Below are positions 18,401 through 22,690 of a DNA stretch of 45,664 nucleotides, one piece after another. A program made the position numbers and the translations under genes. The notes beneath the pieces were generated by a model. It was not told the origin of the DNA and did not search any database. It saw only the letters and a program-made list of their open reading frames with translations. Origin of the DNA: Bacilli bacterium (lineage in GTDB: Bacteria; Bacillota_I; Bacilli_A; RF39; UBA660). Where the stretch lies: NCBI GenBank assembly GCA_017627015.1, contig JAGAHP010000035.1:1-45664 (forward strand), in the 5' to 3' direction. How positions within the stretch are numbered: position 1 is the stretch's first letter; every line of letters begins with the position of its first letter.

Positions 18401-19528
18401 ATAATTAGCAGTATATTCTTTATTTCCTGTGCTTCCTTTTGGAATAGCAACATTCTTTTCTGGTGTATCTCCGTTTGATCCTGTCCATCCAACAAATTCT
18501 ACTCCTTCTTTTTGGGCATCACTTAAAATAATATCATTGCTTTCCACAGTATAAGTAGATGGATTTGTTGTAGAACCTCCGTCTAAGTTATAATTAATAG
18601 AATAATTGATAATATTATATTTTGCTTTTAAAGTAACATTGCTTGTTAAATTAACAATTGATTCACTTGTAATTTTTTGGTTACCTAAATACCAACCAAT
18701 AAAATAATATCCTGTTTTAACAGCAGTTGGTAATGTACCGTATTTTTCTGTATTAATTACTTCTTTTGTTGTAGATTTAGCACCATTTTGATAATCAAAT
18801 GTTACTATAAATTTAGCAGTTTCTTTTTTTTCTTCTTTTTTATCGTCATTATTATTGTTATTATTACCTTGGTTATTATTGCTAGATTGATCATTACTTG
18901 AATCTCCACCAGTTTTTGGATTAATTTTTTCATAAACTGGATACAATCTTGTTCCGTCTTTTAAATTATATTCTTTATCAGTTTTATATTTTGCTTTTTC
19001 TGAACCTTTTTTATCAGAATATCCTAAAAATATATATCCTTCTTTTTCTGGTCCCATTGGTAATTTGACTTTTTCATCACCAAAAACAGATAAAACTTCA
19101 TCTTCAACATATATTTCTTTAAGTTTTCCATAATAAAACTTAATTTTAGTTTTATCTTTTATATTTTCTAAACTTTTAATACTTAATTTAACTTTAGTAT
19201 CTTTTCCGTGTTTTAGTAGTTTTAGTATTTCATCATGTGTAATGTTTTTGTTGTTAATTTCTACTTTGTATAAATAATAATCTTCATCTAAATAATTATG
19301 AATTGTAACGTCGTAAATATATCTATGATTTTTCTTTAAATTTTTAATATAAATTTCGTCATCATCAAAACTATCAACCACTTGTTTGATATTTGTTATT
19401 TTTATTCCCTTGTTATTCATTAATCTAGGACAACCCTTGATCAATAATAAAATTAAAATTATTAAAATTAATATAAAAATAAAAGTTTTTATAGTTCTTT
19501 TATTCACATTTCCATTACCATTATTCAT
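3410..19528 (-). CDS. Giant repetitive surface protein (5,372 aa), membrane segment at each end
   Basis: A surface adhesin-like protein, probably exported and held by the membrane; ligand unknown. Residues 15-30 are an uncleaved-looking hydrophobic anchor, then a 100-residue unique domain and an Asn-rich linker (about 205-243). About 245-2330 hold Listeria/Bacteroides repeats (Flg_new type, with F..W hallmarks such as GYTFTGWYLG) plus eleven MucBP-like modules (YTGFTSPEPQ type). About 2350-2610 look like a beta-helix (NNGTLKLLNGTITTN rungs), 2690-2765 like BIG2. Three cassettes of the bacterial 26-residue surface repeat (DUF285) lie at about 2850-3530, 3870-4510 and 4785-5050. Around 3700-3815 is a possible CUB-like stretch. 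Cell-wall-binding-type repeats (YYF..G..) lie at about 4515-4625 and 5210-5325. The C-terminus has a membrane segment (about 5344-5365) and a basic tail, with no LPxTG motif. Promoter and terminator are its own. Family assignments are by motif recognition. Confidence 0.9.
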   Translation of the reverse strand: MNNGNGNVNKRTIKTFIFILILIILILLLIKGCPRLMNNKGIKITNIKQVVDSFDDDEIYIKNLKKNHRYIYDVTIHNYLDEDYYLYKVEINNKNITHDEILKLLKHGKDTKVKLSIKSLENIKDKTKIKFYYGKLKEIYVEDEVLSVFGDEKVKLPMGPEKEGYIFLGYSDKKGSEKAKYKTDKEYNLKDGTRLYPVYEKINPKTGGDSSNDQSSNNNQGNNNNNNDDKKEEKKETAKFIVTFDYQNGAKSTTKEVINTEKYGTLPTAVKTGYYFIGWYLGNQKITSESIVNLTSNVTLKAKYNIINYSINYNLDGGSTTNPSTYTVESNDIILSDAQKEGVEFVGWTGSNGDTPEKNVAIPKGSTGNKEYTANYSAHSEVEYKVIHKQKQLDGSYNTVLEETFSAPYGTKVKPTVKTYEGFNSPEPQEITVKQDGTSLVEYKYERKEYKFTINDSEDVISSLPSGNYPYETEITLTAKEKEGYDFSSWSNGETTNPVTITLTENTTIRPIYTAKTYVVEFNANTGTGEMASQTFTYDEEKALNKNTFTKLGNKFIGWNTKADGTGTPYLDEAVVKNLATSGTVTLYAQFIAETYTISFNTDGGEKLFSIERTYGETYGDLPEAVKPGYTFTGWYLGDQKIESTTIVDVTSDTTLKARYNINNYNITYNLDGGSASNPSTYTVEDTITLNNPTKTGYTFSGWTGSNGESLQTLVTIQKGSTGDKTYTAHYSANSNTKYVVKHLKQKLTLDGYELEETENLYGASDTKVTPETKTYTGFTSPEPQEITIKSDGSTELEYKYDREIYTYTITNPDTMTSSLPSGEYPYGTEVTITANTVPGYTFSSWNNGEIDNPATFAIDENLNIAPIYNANTYYVVFNNNTGSGSMSDQQMTYDADEVLKKCTFTKVGYSFDGWNTKADGTGTNYADEATVKNLAESGNVILYAKWKANTDTSYKVITKKQNIDLETYTETENIYTGTTDTEVTPTVVDYTGFVSPDPQTITITGDGNASVTYTYLREMYEFNLPDTENVISSKEPGEYPYGTEIELTAKEKEGYTFDGWSDGVMDNPRTITLEDDTTIEPRYKANTDTSYTVKHYKQKVTLDGYELADTDNLTGTTDTEVTPTVKTYEGFTSPSTQTVTIKGDGTTEVTYNYDRIMYSFNLPDTENVTSSHEPGNYPYGTEITISSNDIPGYTFTEWSDHNTDNPRTISLSDDVSLTPSYSANTNTAYKVEHYKQKITLDGYDLAETDNLTGTTDTEVTPEVKTYTGFTSPDTQTVIIKGDGSTVVTYNYDRVMYTYTVNDSEHMTSSLPSGDYPYGTEVTVTANTVPGYTFGGWNDGNTDNPRTITIDKNISIEPTYTANTNTSYKVEHYKQKVTLDGYDLAETDNLTGTTDTKVTPNVKTYTGFDSPVPTEVTIKGDGTTVVTYNYTRKSYTFTLNDSEDVNSSHQSGSYPYETEITLTAKDKEGYTFVGWSNGDTNQTTTISLTDNIEINPVYSSNTDTAYKVIHKQMNIDGEGYTTYETEILYGTTGSKVTPEVKTYTGFTSPEPEEITITGDGKASVTYNYTRNKYDFAVSDRTYIDEDNSTKNGKYYYQTEISVTAKAREGYTFAGWSNGDNTLTTTFNLDDDTTITPSYTANKYYVVFNSNTGSGTMSDQEMTYNKQEKLTKNTFVKQGYTFAGWNREPDGTGATYEDEEEVKNLATSGNVILYAQWVANSDTPYTVIHKKQNLDMETYTDIEENYTATTNQEITPEVHTYTGFVSPQAQTTTVKPDGSTVVTYIYTRKMYDFTLSNKEDVVSSHEDGSYPYETVITLEAKYKAGYTFTKWSDNNTTNPREITLTGDTNINPIYTANTNTPYKVIIRKENVDGETYTETETTYTGTTDTVVTPEVVDYTGFISPTAQTITITGDGNASVTYTYNRERYTFTLTDTTNVTSSLPNGDYPYETEITLTANPISGYAFTGWSNGETSNPLTITLSENTEISPIYEELSDVQYKVVHRKQKVTLDGYDVEEEITSTGQAGATITPEVNTYTGFISPTPQTTTIKGDGTTVVTYDYDRISYTLTYDNTTDIDLNESTPEGDYPYGYEVTLTAKEKAGYAFTGWSNGETDNPLVFDLTDNVTIKPLYVANSDTMYKVIHRKQNLDLTTYSDEVEERFGTTDTSITPFTKSYTGFTTPQTQTTTIAGDGSTEVIYVYNRIIYTLSLEDTEYIVEGDLSGDYPYGTELTLTAKDRENYVFDRWSNNSTVNPTILTITGNQTVKPIYSSNSYTVTFNANGGTGSMNDQSITKNVKTSLTTNEFTKSDSIFDSWNTETDGSGTSYHDGEEVLNITNGDSITLYAIWAPSDKVARIGNTYYTKLATAISNVPTTGEETEIVLLQDTAEKAEIPTTKNVVIDLQNHTLSNNGNLNVVVNNGTLKLLNGTITTNVAQGAINNNSTGTMVVDGTNIIVSKTTSKQALYNDGGTLTLNNVYFSSESTIRATLHNLNNGSINLNSGTIISTNIYAIYNEKGTLNIGVKDVNIKDSPVIQGKTYGIIANNTYKFYDGIIKGSTYHAGKTSNTGNTPSISNDVDETKISEIETDSTKILGTEDIGGVTYKTLKLELSTPTPTNKTVTFNSNGGTISEKTREVPSGSKVGNLPTPSKNNNHFDGWFTESTVGTEITKDTVINNDVTFYAHWTPTIDNALINPIRIAMKVGQERQIEITGPEGMETVTYTSNDTDVVTVDSTGKVTGISDGITTISITGTVSGITKTIDVEVIPARRFKVTFNSNGGEISETTRYVGEGTAIGDLPTGTKGDLVVEGWYLDITTGIKITSDYIVNNDIVLTPKWREPIAEFTSGEEFIVKIKGLAGTELSVGEPKSYIQYYGGDKYTINEAITPVDDIVSIQKSNVQPDISTMDSNNIVSSENSNIPIYAWFDNGIIYWWTEASNAYLNQDSSYMFSGLPKVQSIDIENMSSVNVTDMSFMFANFQEINTIDLSYLDTRNVTNMNFMFGGSTFTELDLTKLNTSKVTTMVAMFQGTKVPSLDFSESDLRKVENTTDMFGGSDIQEVNFDNVQTDSLTKMVGMFVGSKFVNLDLSDFDTSNVTNMYDIFSSTTTLKTLNMNNWDFSGLTSLKDFYNNGLSGLEEIKLNNANTTTITDMSFMFGNCTNLKKIELDGFDTNNVTNMYYMFGNCTSLTELDLSDFNTSNVTTMEAMFYKCSSLSELDLSMFNTSNVTNINAMFNTCSSLIELNLSNWDLSNINQGALMMNASGGFSSLKTLIMDNAILPSNMYYGFGGLSGVEEISLNNVDTSNVTNMSVMFNSCSSLTELDLSSFDTSEVTNMDSMFNGCSSLTSLDLSMFNTSNVSSMGSMFYYCSSLIKLNLSNWSFVKYPADSIHGSMSIPNSLKTLIMDNVYFGTSCSDSFGSMSSLESISLNNVDTSDVTNMSHMFGSASSIKNLDLRSFDTSKVTNMSYMFDGMTGLESITVSDLFVVSQVTSSGAMFNGDINLVGGQGTVYSEDHIDKEYAHYDMGENFPGYFNSKSMSGEYVISFKDGDKLVDYKYINQGDSIGELPVYVKTGYTLDYWMVDNVQIDNTYTPTQNTTVYAKMTANKYTISFESNGGSEVSSYNRDYGTEVGPLPTPTKLGNTFIGWYKNSNLTSEVTSDTIVTGDMKIYAKWNPYYTVTLNANGGKFDDDETTRQVVYQNTTTEKYSHTSNISDTGIRSDSYQNNLATKDVVTFENAKKLHVKLKYGTQVNYDYVYVFKGTYDGEVTRNMSKGQLKTYTGGNNTITTVEFDIEGNTATFAFYSNASNAYYGYYAVVTPYETISDKLYEEPTRDEFKFVGWNTSQDGTGTSYSDEKALISNLSDKTVYAQWIEASATFDSGYDVNQKMKKLAGNASASYSTDDTNITSIQKSSIMPDVSQMTSDNIVSSSESVVPIYMWYENGTIYWWAETTNTYLNEYSSYMFYKLKSITTLNLDNFDTSKVTYMTSMFRECSSLTSLDLTSFNTSNVTDMTSMFAECSSLTSLDLTSFNTSKLTDMNYMFRSCKKLESLNLTSFNTSKITSMIRLFSECNSLTSLDLSSFNTSNVTTMNNMFYSCKKLESLNLTSFNTSKVTDMSWMFCICESLENLNLSNFNTSSVTNMTLMFSSCRSLLSLDLTSFDTSNVTNMHSMFSCCNSLTQIDLSSFNTSSVEDMSWMFHQCKSLPSLSVINFNTSNVTDMSYMFYECYVLQSLDLSNFNTSNVTKMHSMFSCCKIITSLDLRSFNTSKVTDMSDMFSSCFYLTSVDLSSFDTSKVTDMSDMFARCHNLLSLDLSNFNTSNVVYMRQMFLACYELTSLDLTSFNTSKVTNMNSMFSCCQNLKRINLSTFNTSSLKYMYNMFSNCQSLEELDLSSFDTSKVTNMEAMFWQCEKLVYLDLSSFDTSQVTKMNGVVDIPDSYSPNMGIVKSNGGMFYGCKSLITIYASPLFVTTNITDSSNMFFNCKSIVGGWGTKYSSSNTGKEYARIDEYNGNPGYFTAKEGWMLQNRSSLNPPSQHLLEQEWVYYDNGTKIESGFHLLNDLYGQEQKYYFVNGVAHLGWLNYGGYYYYFSTEDDDGNGQSNGYVNANAYRSVTKTIDGVSYEFDSEGRCINYNGQAFYTVEFDANGGTVSPTYKNINQGSALGTLPTPTREGYVFLGWWTDIQTGVEVTSETIPNSSARYIAKWDNVKTVSFDANNGEFEQDVTSNIIKYVNNSYYDSTSYKEPTKQGYKFTGWNTKQNGSGTSYNDEQAVIDNIDSLNNKELYAKWMEVNAMFDTGKNVNAKMKRLAGNASATDSSSDTNITSIQKSSTRPDISSMTSDNIVSISNETYNTPIYMWYDNGTIYWWSEDTNPSLNTSSSYMFSNLKGLTNIDVSSFDTSAVTDISVMFYNCSSLTSLDLGDKFDTSNVTTMSAMFSDCSSLTSLDLGDKFDTSSVTNMELMFASCSSLTSLDLGDKFDTSKVTIMSAMFHGCRKLTTIYATNSFVATSVKSSSSMFTGDINLVGGWGTTFNSSKTDKAYARIDEYNDNPGYFTDKTSIGIDFDANGGTGTMNMQVINSTVLNTLNTNTFTNGDYVFGGWNTASDGSGTSFSDGSTIPAGSINKYTKLYAQWIDTTTSINVSFNANGGTGTMNDQVINPANANTLVLNSFTNSGSDYNYEFTGWNTSADGQGTHYDNGGTIPANTYSANITLYAEWRLHGWQLINSESVQPPQDHLLDQQWSYYDHGVIKADGFQVLPNLSGENRLYYIENGIAKMGWVKDQDDNWFYFSKLDGDSNNYVDCDAYVNGSYEIDGVNYQFDENGICLNPNASSNVGSSVFGLLYKYDLEHKSQGIILIVSMAVLSALFGIYMFINRKKRIND
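4505..4918 (-). repeat. 26-residue-repeat cassette 3 (about four units, three nearly identical)
   Basis: Units of the form MF..CSSLTSLDLGDKFDTS recur about every 27 residues. Three are almost identical at DNA level (about 4590-4860), suggesting recent duplication. A head (F.TGKNVNAKMKRLAGNAS) and a GYF-ending cap flank it. Confidence 0.85.
6110..7668 (-). repeat. 26-residue-repeat cassette 2 (about 18 units of 78 bp)
   Basis: The consensus is MF..C.SLTSLDLSSFNTS followed by NVTDMS.; adjacent units at about 7503 and 7581 are exactly 78 nt apart. This is the TIGR02167/DUF285-type leucine-rich surface repeat. The cassette ends in a cap with VGGWGTKYSS and NPGYFTAK. Confidence 0.9.
9050..10705 (-). 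repeat. 26-residue-repeat cassette 1 (about 17 units, more divergent)
   Basis: Units such as MFGNCTSLTELDLSDFNTS mix with longer insert-bearing units (SSLKTLIMDN type, three copies), so this cassette is older or more diversified than the other two. Confidence 0.85.
12720..18400 (-). repeat. Eleven-copy MucBP-like/Listeria-repeat module array
   Basis: Each module has a beta-rich half (YKV.HKKQ..., YTGFTSPEPQTITIKGDGT, VTYNYDR) and a second half (SSLPSGDYPYGTEITLTAK, GYTFTGWSNGETDNP). The motif YTGF or YEGF occurs eleven times. Three consecutive modules (marks at about 15360, 15774 and 16188) are exactly 414 nt apart, that is 138 residues. Some modules are separated by an inserted GTGTMSDQ-type Flg_new repeat. 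Confidence 0.85.
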
Positions 19529-19549
19529 ACTATTCTACCTCTATTATTA

Positions 19550-19578
19550 ATTTTAACATTTTGCAAGCTTTTTTTCAA
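19550..19578 (-). promoter_or_regulatory. Promoter of the giant surface-protein gene
   Basis: TTGAAA (19578-19573) and TAAAAT (19555-19550) are spaced 17 nt, between the terminator of the upstream gene and the giant gene's ribosome binding site (AGAGGT). Confidence 0.55.
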
Positions 19579-19601
19579 GGATTTACACATTTTTTGCATA
19601 A

Positions 19602-19632
19602 AAAAATAATTGGTTTTTTACCAATTATTTTT
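19602..19632 (-). terminator. Terminator of the lipoprotein gene
   Basis: A 13-bp stem (19602-19614 with 19620-19632), 5-nt loop and U tract. The stop codon of the lipoprotein gene (19627-19625) lies inside the stem. Confidence 0.75.
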
Positions 19633-20092
19633 CACAAGTTGCACCCATTGATTGGTACATTGATTTAATACCTTTTACAGTAATTTTATTTGACTTATTA
19701 ACATATGATTTCATAGCTGGATTATCTTTAACAAATTTATTTAAATTCATCTTAGAGTAATCAATAGTAACTTTTGAAACAACTTTTCCATCTTTATTAG
19801 TTATTTCATACTTATAACCACCATATGAATCATTATTTGCTTTATATTGGCTTTTTAATTGTTTTTCAAAATAAGCTAAAATAGTATTATTTTTTGATTC
19901 TACTGTTTCAGTAGTTACTACTTTATTAACTTCATCTTTAGAAGAATAAACGTTGTATTCTGAAGTAATTTTATAACCACTAGCACTTTGATCAGATTTT
20001 AAAGTACATTTTGTAACTTTATCCTTTCCTAAACATCCAGTTAATAATACTACTAACATAAAAGCAAATGTTAATTTAACAAATTTTTTCAT
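19625..20092 (-). CDS. Small exported lipoprotein, function unknown
   Basis: The 155-residue product begins MKKFVKLTFAFMLVVLLTGC, a lipoprotein signal peptide with lipobox LTGC (Cys20), so it should be lipidated and held on the outer face of the membrane. The mature part is hydrophilic and rich in Lys, Ser and Thr, with alternating short strands (YKITSEYNVYSS, YKYEITNKDGKVVSKVTIDY). This resembles the YehR/DUF1307 lipoprotein type, but I am not sure. It has its own extended -10 promoter and terminator. It sits just upstream of the giant surface gene but appears to be a separate unit. Confidence 0.8.
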   Translation of the reverse strand: MKKFVKLTFAFMLVVLLTGCLGKDKVTKCTLKSDQSASGYKITSEYNVYSSKDEVNKVVTTETVESKNNTILAYFEKQLKSQYKANNDSYGGYKYEITNKDGKVVSKVTIDYSKMNLNKFVKDNPAMKSYVNKSNKITVKGIKSMYQSMGATCEK

Positions 20093-20131
20093 AATAGCTC
20101 CTCCTCTTTCTCCTTCTATTATTATGCTCTA

Positions 20132-20140
20132 ATTATAGCA
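20132..20140 (-). promoter_or_regulatory. Extended -10 promoter of the lipoprotein gene
   Basis: TGCTATAAT on the minus strand fits an extended -10 element. No good -35 box is seen at 16-18 nt upstream. Confidence 0.45.
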
Positions 20141-20156
20141 TAAAAATTCAAAAAAA

Positions 20157-20177
20157 AATACCCTTTAATCAGGTATT
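20157..20177 (-). terminator. Probable terminator of divIC
   Basis: AATACC/GGTATT stem (20172-20177 with 20157-20162) with the divIC stop codon in the loop, followed by a run of T on the minus strand. The stem is short, so strength is uncertain. Confidence 0.5.
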
Positions 20178-20455
20178 CTTATAATTATTTCTCCATCCTT
20201 TGAATATAAATACTTTTCTCTTGCATATCTAGCAACATAATCTGGGTCTTGAAGCTTTGTAACTGTTGCTTTTAATTCTTCTTCTTTATCTTTTAATTCT
20301 AGTAATTCTTTTTCAAATTCTTTTTTTTCTCTGTTTTTAACATATATTTGATACATTGTTGATCCTACACTTTGCAAGAGAATTGCACCAAGAGCAATAT
20401 ATACTAACGCAATTAAAAAGAATTTTCTTTTTACTTTTTTTCTTTTTGTACTCAT
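20165..20455 (-). CDS. divIC: Septum formation initiator DivIC (FtsB-like)
   Basis: DivIC is a bitopic division protein that works with FtsL and DivIB at the septum. The 96-residue protein has a basic cytoplasmic N-terminus (MSTKRKKVKRK), one membrane segment (about 12-32), an extracytoplasmic coiled coil rich in Glu and Lys (about 42-70) and the family tail with DPDYVARYAREKYLYSKDGE. It lies after yabP-yabQ, the same order as in Bacillus, but has its own promoter. Confidence 0.9.
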   Translation of the reverse strand: MSTKRKKVKRKFFLIALVYIALGAILLQSVGSTMYQIYVKNREKKEFEKELLELKDKEEELKATVTKLQDPDYVARYAREKYLYSKDGEIIIRIPD

Positions 20456-20491
20456 ATACTACTCCTTTCTAATGCATAACTATTCAATTTA

Positions 20492-20520
20492 ATTATATCA
20501 TTTAAAAATTTAAAGAGCAA
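20492..20520 (-). promoter_or_regulatory. Promoter of divIC
   Basis: TTGCTC (20520-20515) and TATAAT (20497-20492) spaced 17 nt. Confidence 0.6.
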
Positions 20521-20523
20521 TTT

Positions 20524-20796
20524 TTAATTTTTTATATGTGTAAAGTACTTTTTATAAAAAATAATACCTAAAATATACATTGGAAAATAATATATATGTA
20601 ATATTGAATTATTAATAAATCTAATTAAAATAAAATAAATTAAAACATGATCAGATATAAATAAAATATTAATTATAAATCTATATATTTTATTTTTATG
20701 AAGTAGTACTTTTTTGTTTATACTAATGGTAAAAGCAAAAAATAAACCATATATAAAATTAAATAATAAAGACTTAATTTGTAGTATTAATATCAT
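20524..20796 (-). CDS. yabQ: YabQ-like spore cortex membrane protein (short form)
   Basis: YabQ is a membrane protein needed for spore cortex formation in Bacillus. The 90-residue product is almost entirely hydrophobic, with about three membrane segments. The opening pattern ILQIKSLLFNFIYGLFFAF resembles the YabQ N-terminus. Assignment rests largely on position: it overlaps yabP by 4 nt and precedes divIC, exactly the yabP-yabQ-divIC order. It is less than half the length of Bacillus YabQ (about 200 residues), so it may be a reduced version or a different small membrane protein. Confidence 0.65.
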   Translation of the reverse strand: MILILQIKSLLFNFIYGLFFAFTISINKKVLLHKNKIYRFIINILFISDHVLIYFILIRFINNSILHIYYFPMYILGIIFYKKYFTHIKN

Positions 20797-21077
20797 TTAA
20801 ATAATCTGGATATAAAAGAAGATTCTTTTTTAGTTTCATCTATATAATCTACCTGATTTATTTTTCCTTTTATCGATATATTTCCTTGATATGTGTCTAA
20901 TTTTACTATCTCTAAATTTTCTCCTTTAATATGCATAAATCCTTGTATAGTCTCAAGTAAGAATTCTTCTTTATCAAAATTTTCTATTTTTACTACACCT
21001 GTTATTATTATGTTCTTTCTTTCTGATACTGAAAATGAATGACTTAAGTTAGTACTTATTTCTTTTATTTTATCCAT
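20793..21077 (-). CDS. yabP: Sporulation protein YabP
   Basis: YabP (YabP/YqfC family) is required for spore cortex formation, made in the mother cell in Bacillus. The 94-residue product contains the family core: SERKNIIITGVVKIENFDKE, EEFLLETIQGFMHIKGENL and a second half with GNISIKGKINQVDYIDE. The stop TGA overlaps the yabQ ATG, so the two should be translated together. It is strong evidence that the lineage has, or recently had, a sporulation programme. Confidence 0.9.
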   Translation of the reverse strand: MDKIKEISTNLSHSFSVSERKNIIITGVVKIENFDKEEFLLETIQGFMHIKGENLEIVKLDTYQGNISIKGKINQVDYIDETKKESSFISRLFK

Positions 21078-21112
21078 ATTTTTCCTCCATAATTAATTAT
21101 ATGAGGAAATAA

Positions 21113-21140
21113 AAAAAGAAGAACTATTCTTCTTCTTTTT
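21113..21140 (-). terminator. Probable terminator of spoVG
   Basis: An 11-bp stem of A/G against T/C (21113-21123 with 21130-21140), loop of 6 nt, then T-rich on the minus strand. It overlaps the spoVG stop codon and its Glu-rich tail, so part of the symmetry may reflect GAA codons. Confidence 0.45.
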
Positions 21141-21420
21141 CTTCTTCAGTAGTTGGGGCTTGATCTTCTGCTTTTTCGTATTCTCCTAAAATAGCAGTTT
21201 CAATCATTTCTCTACCTTCTGGAGTGATTGGATGAACAATATCTCTATACCCTCCTGTTGCAGTTTTTCTACTTGGCATTGCAACAAATAATCCATTATC
21301 ACCTGAAATAATTCTAATATCATGGATAGCAATTAAATCATCTAATAGAATTGATGCGATACCTTTCATTCTTGAACCGTCTTTCTCGATTTTCTTAACA
21401 TTAACTGATGTAACTTTCAT
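21124..21420 (-). CDS. spoVG: SpoVG, RNA-binding regulator
   Basis: SpoVG is a small conserved nucleic-acid-binding protein; in Bacillus it is a sigma-H target involved in septation and sporulation. The 98-residue product matches closely: MKVTSVNVKKIEKDGSRMKG, then the conserved ASILLDDLIAIHDIRII, GLFVAMPSRKT and YRDIVHPITPEGREMIE. A short acidic tail follows. It ends in TAG and is followed by a probable terminator before yabP. Confidence 0.96.
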   Translation of the reverse strand: MKVTSVNVKKIEKDGSRMKGIASILLDDLIAIHDIRIISGDNGLFVAMPSRKTATGGYRDIVHPITPEGREMIETAILGEYEKAEDQAPTTEEEKEEE

Positions 21421-21450
21421 ATTATCCCTCCTTAGTATAATGTCAATTTT

Positions 21451-21480
21451 ATTATATAATACTTTTCACTTTCAAATCAA
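21451..21480 (-). promoter_or_regulatory. Promoter of spoVG
   Basis: TTGATT (21480-21475) and TATAAT (21456-21451) spaced 18 nt. An AAGGAGGG ribosome binding site follows. No clear sigma-H promoter was recognised. Confidence 0.5.
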
Positions 21481-21503
21481 CATAAAAATTTTAAAAGTGT
21501 AAA

Positions 21504-22109
21504 CTATTTGTTTTTTTCTTCATATTCTGCTTCTATAATTGTATTTTCAATTTCTTCTTTTGTTTCTTTCTTAACTATTTTTCTAATAGCAAAACATTCT
21601 GCTAAATCAAGTACTGAATAAATTATTATTGTAACTCCTAATATTTGTACTAATGTTTTAGCTCCTGCAAATGGATTAAATACTAACAAAATACCTAATA
21701 CTATTATTAGAATAGATATTATTATTGAGCTAGCAGCGTTCTTATTTTTATTTAATGTTAATGCATATGATAATTTAGTTACACCGTTTATAAGCATCCA
21801 TATACCTAATAACAACGGAATAATACTCGCAACTGTATTTGGTTTAACAATGATAATTATACCAAATATAAACATAAACACTCCAAGTATAAAACTAAAT
21901 TCTAAATAGTTTTGAGATTCTCTATCAGTAAAGAATTGAACAATTGAAATTAAACCCCATAAAGCAAGAATAATTCCTAATGCATAACTTACTAAATGAA
22001 TTGCATCTTCTGGTCTTGCTAGTAAAAATGCACCTATTAAAATAAATAGAATTGAAAATATAATAGAAGTCATATTCATTTTTTTAATTTTTATTTCTAA
22101 ATTTCCCAT
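21504..22109 (-). CDS. DUF308 (HdeD-like) membrane protein
   Basis: The 201-residue product has six predicted membrane segments in paired blocks, with repeated motifs of the type F.LIGAFLL..P, LLGIWMLINGVTKL and IVLGILLVFNPFAG. This is the DUF308/HdeD layout, where one member is linked to acid resistance in E. coli; the role in Gram-positive bacteria is unknown. The C-terminal tail is charged and Glu-rich. It sits between spoIIR and spoVG with no clear functional link. Confidence 0.8.
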   Translation of the reverse strand: MGNLEIKIKKMNMTSIIFSILFILIGAFLLARPEDAIHLVSYALGIILALWGLISIVQFFTDRESQNYLEFSFILGVFMFIFGIIIIVKPNTVASIIPLLLGIWMLINGVTKLSYALTLNKNKNAASSIIISILIIVLGILLVFNPFAGAKTLVQILGVTIIIYSVLDLAECFAIRKIVKKETKEEIENTIIEAEYEEKNK

Positions 22110-22151
22110 ATTATCACCTAAATTAATTTTAACACAAAATAATTATTAGGT

Positions 22152-22685
22152 CTATTTTTTTATATATTTATCAATCAATTCTTTAACAAAAAATTTATAT
22201 TCAATTTCTGATGATGAATTATCTTCTGCTTCTAATAAACAAAGTGGTGGAAAAAGTACGCACCAAAAATTATCACCTTTTCCTTCTCCTAAAGTTACAA
22301 CTAAAGACTCATAATTTCCTTCTTTATAGGTAATACCTCTATATTTTTTCTAAGGAAAATGATTGTAACCATATTTAAGATCAAAAGATTTGTTATAATT
22401 TAATTCTTTAAGTTTATTTCTAGTTATATTATATAACTCTTTTTGGTGTTCATAGAGTATTTTTCTTGTGTCTTCTATAGATTTACTATCTTTTATTAAA
22501 CTAAATATTTCATTTTGAATAGTGTTTCTAACTTGAATTTTTATATTTTGATCATACACAGTATTTGAGTTAGCAATTACTCTAAATCTAATTGCTTCGT
22601 CAGGAATAATATTTTCTTCTTCTTTAAAATTTAAACCTATATATAAAAGACTAATTATTGATAATACTAATAGAATTTTTTTCAT
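22152..22685 (-). pseudogene. spoIIR: Stage II sporulation protein R gene, interrupted by an in-frame TAG
   Basis: SpoIIR is secreted from the forespore and triggers SpoIIGA to activate pro-sigma-E. The first 111 codons encode a signal peptide and the family core (IPDEAIRFRVIANSNTVYDQ, VRNTIQNEIF, YGYNHFP). A TAG stands at codon 112 (22352-22350). The same frame then continues for 65 sense codons with the conserved SpoIIR end: YRGITYKEGNYESLVVTLGE and NFWCVLFPPLCLLE, closing with TAG at 22154-22152. No indel is involved. It follows prmC, the order prfA-prmC-spoIIR being typical. Either a recent nonsense mutation, a sequencing error, or readthrough. Confidence 0.88.
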
Positions 22686-22690
22686 AAAAA

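Noticed and set aside
19380..19500. A lipobox at Cys33 of the giant protein (LIKGC).
   Set aside because: Lys at position -2 of the Cys does not fit a lipobox, so an uncleaved anchor is more likely.
22152..22685. A frameshift in spoIIR.
   Set aside because: The reading frame before and after TAG is the same; a single stop codon explains the break.
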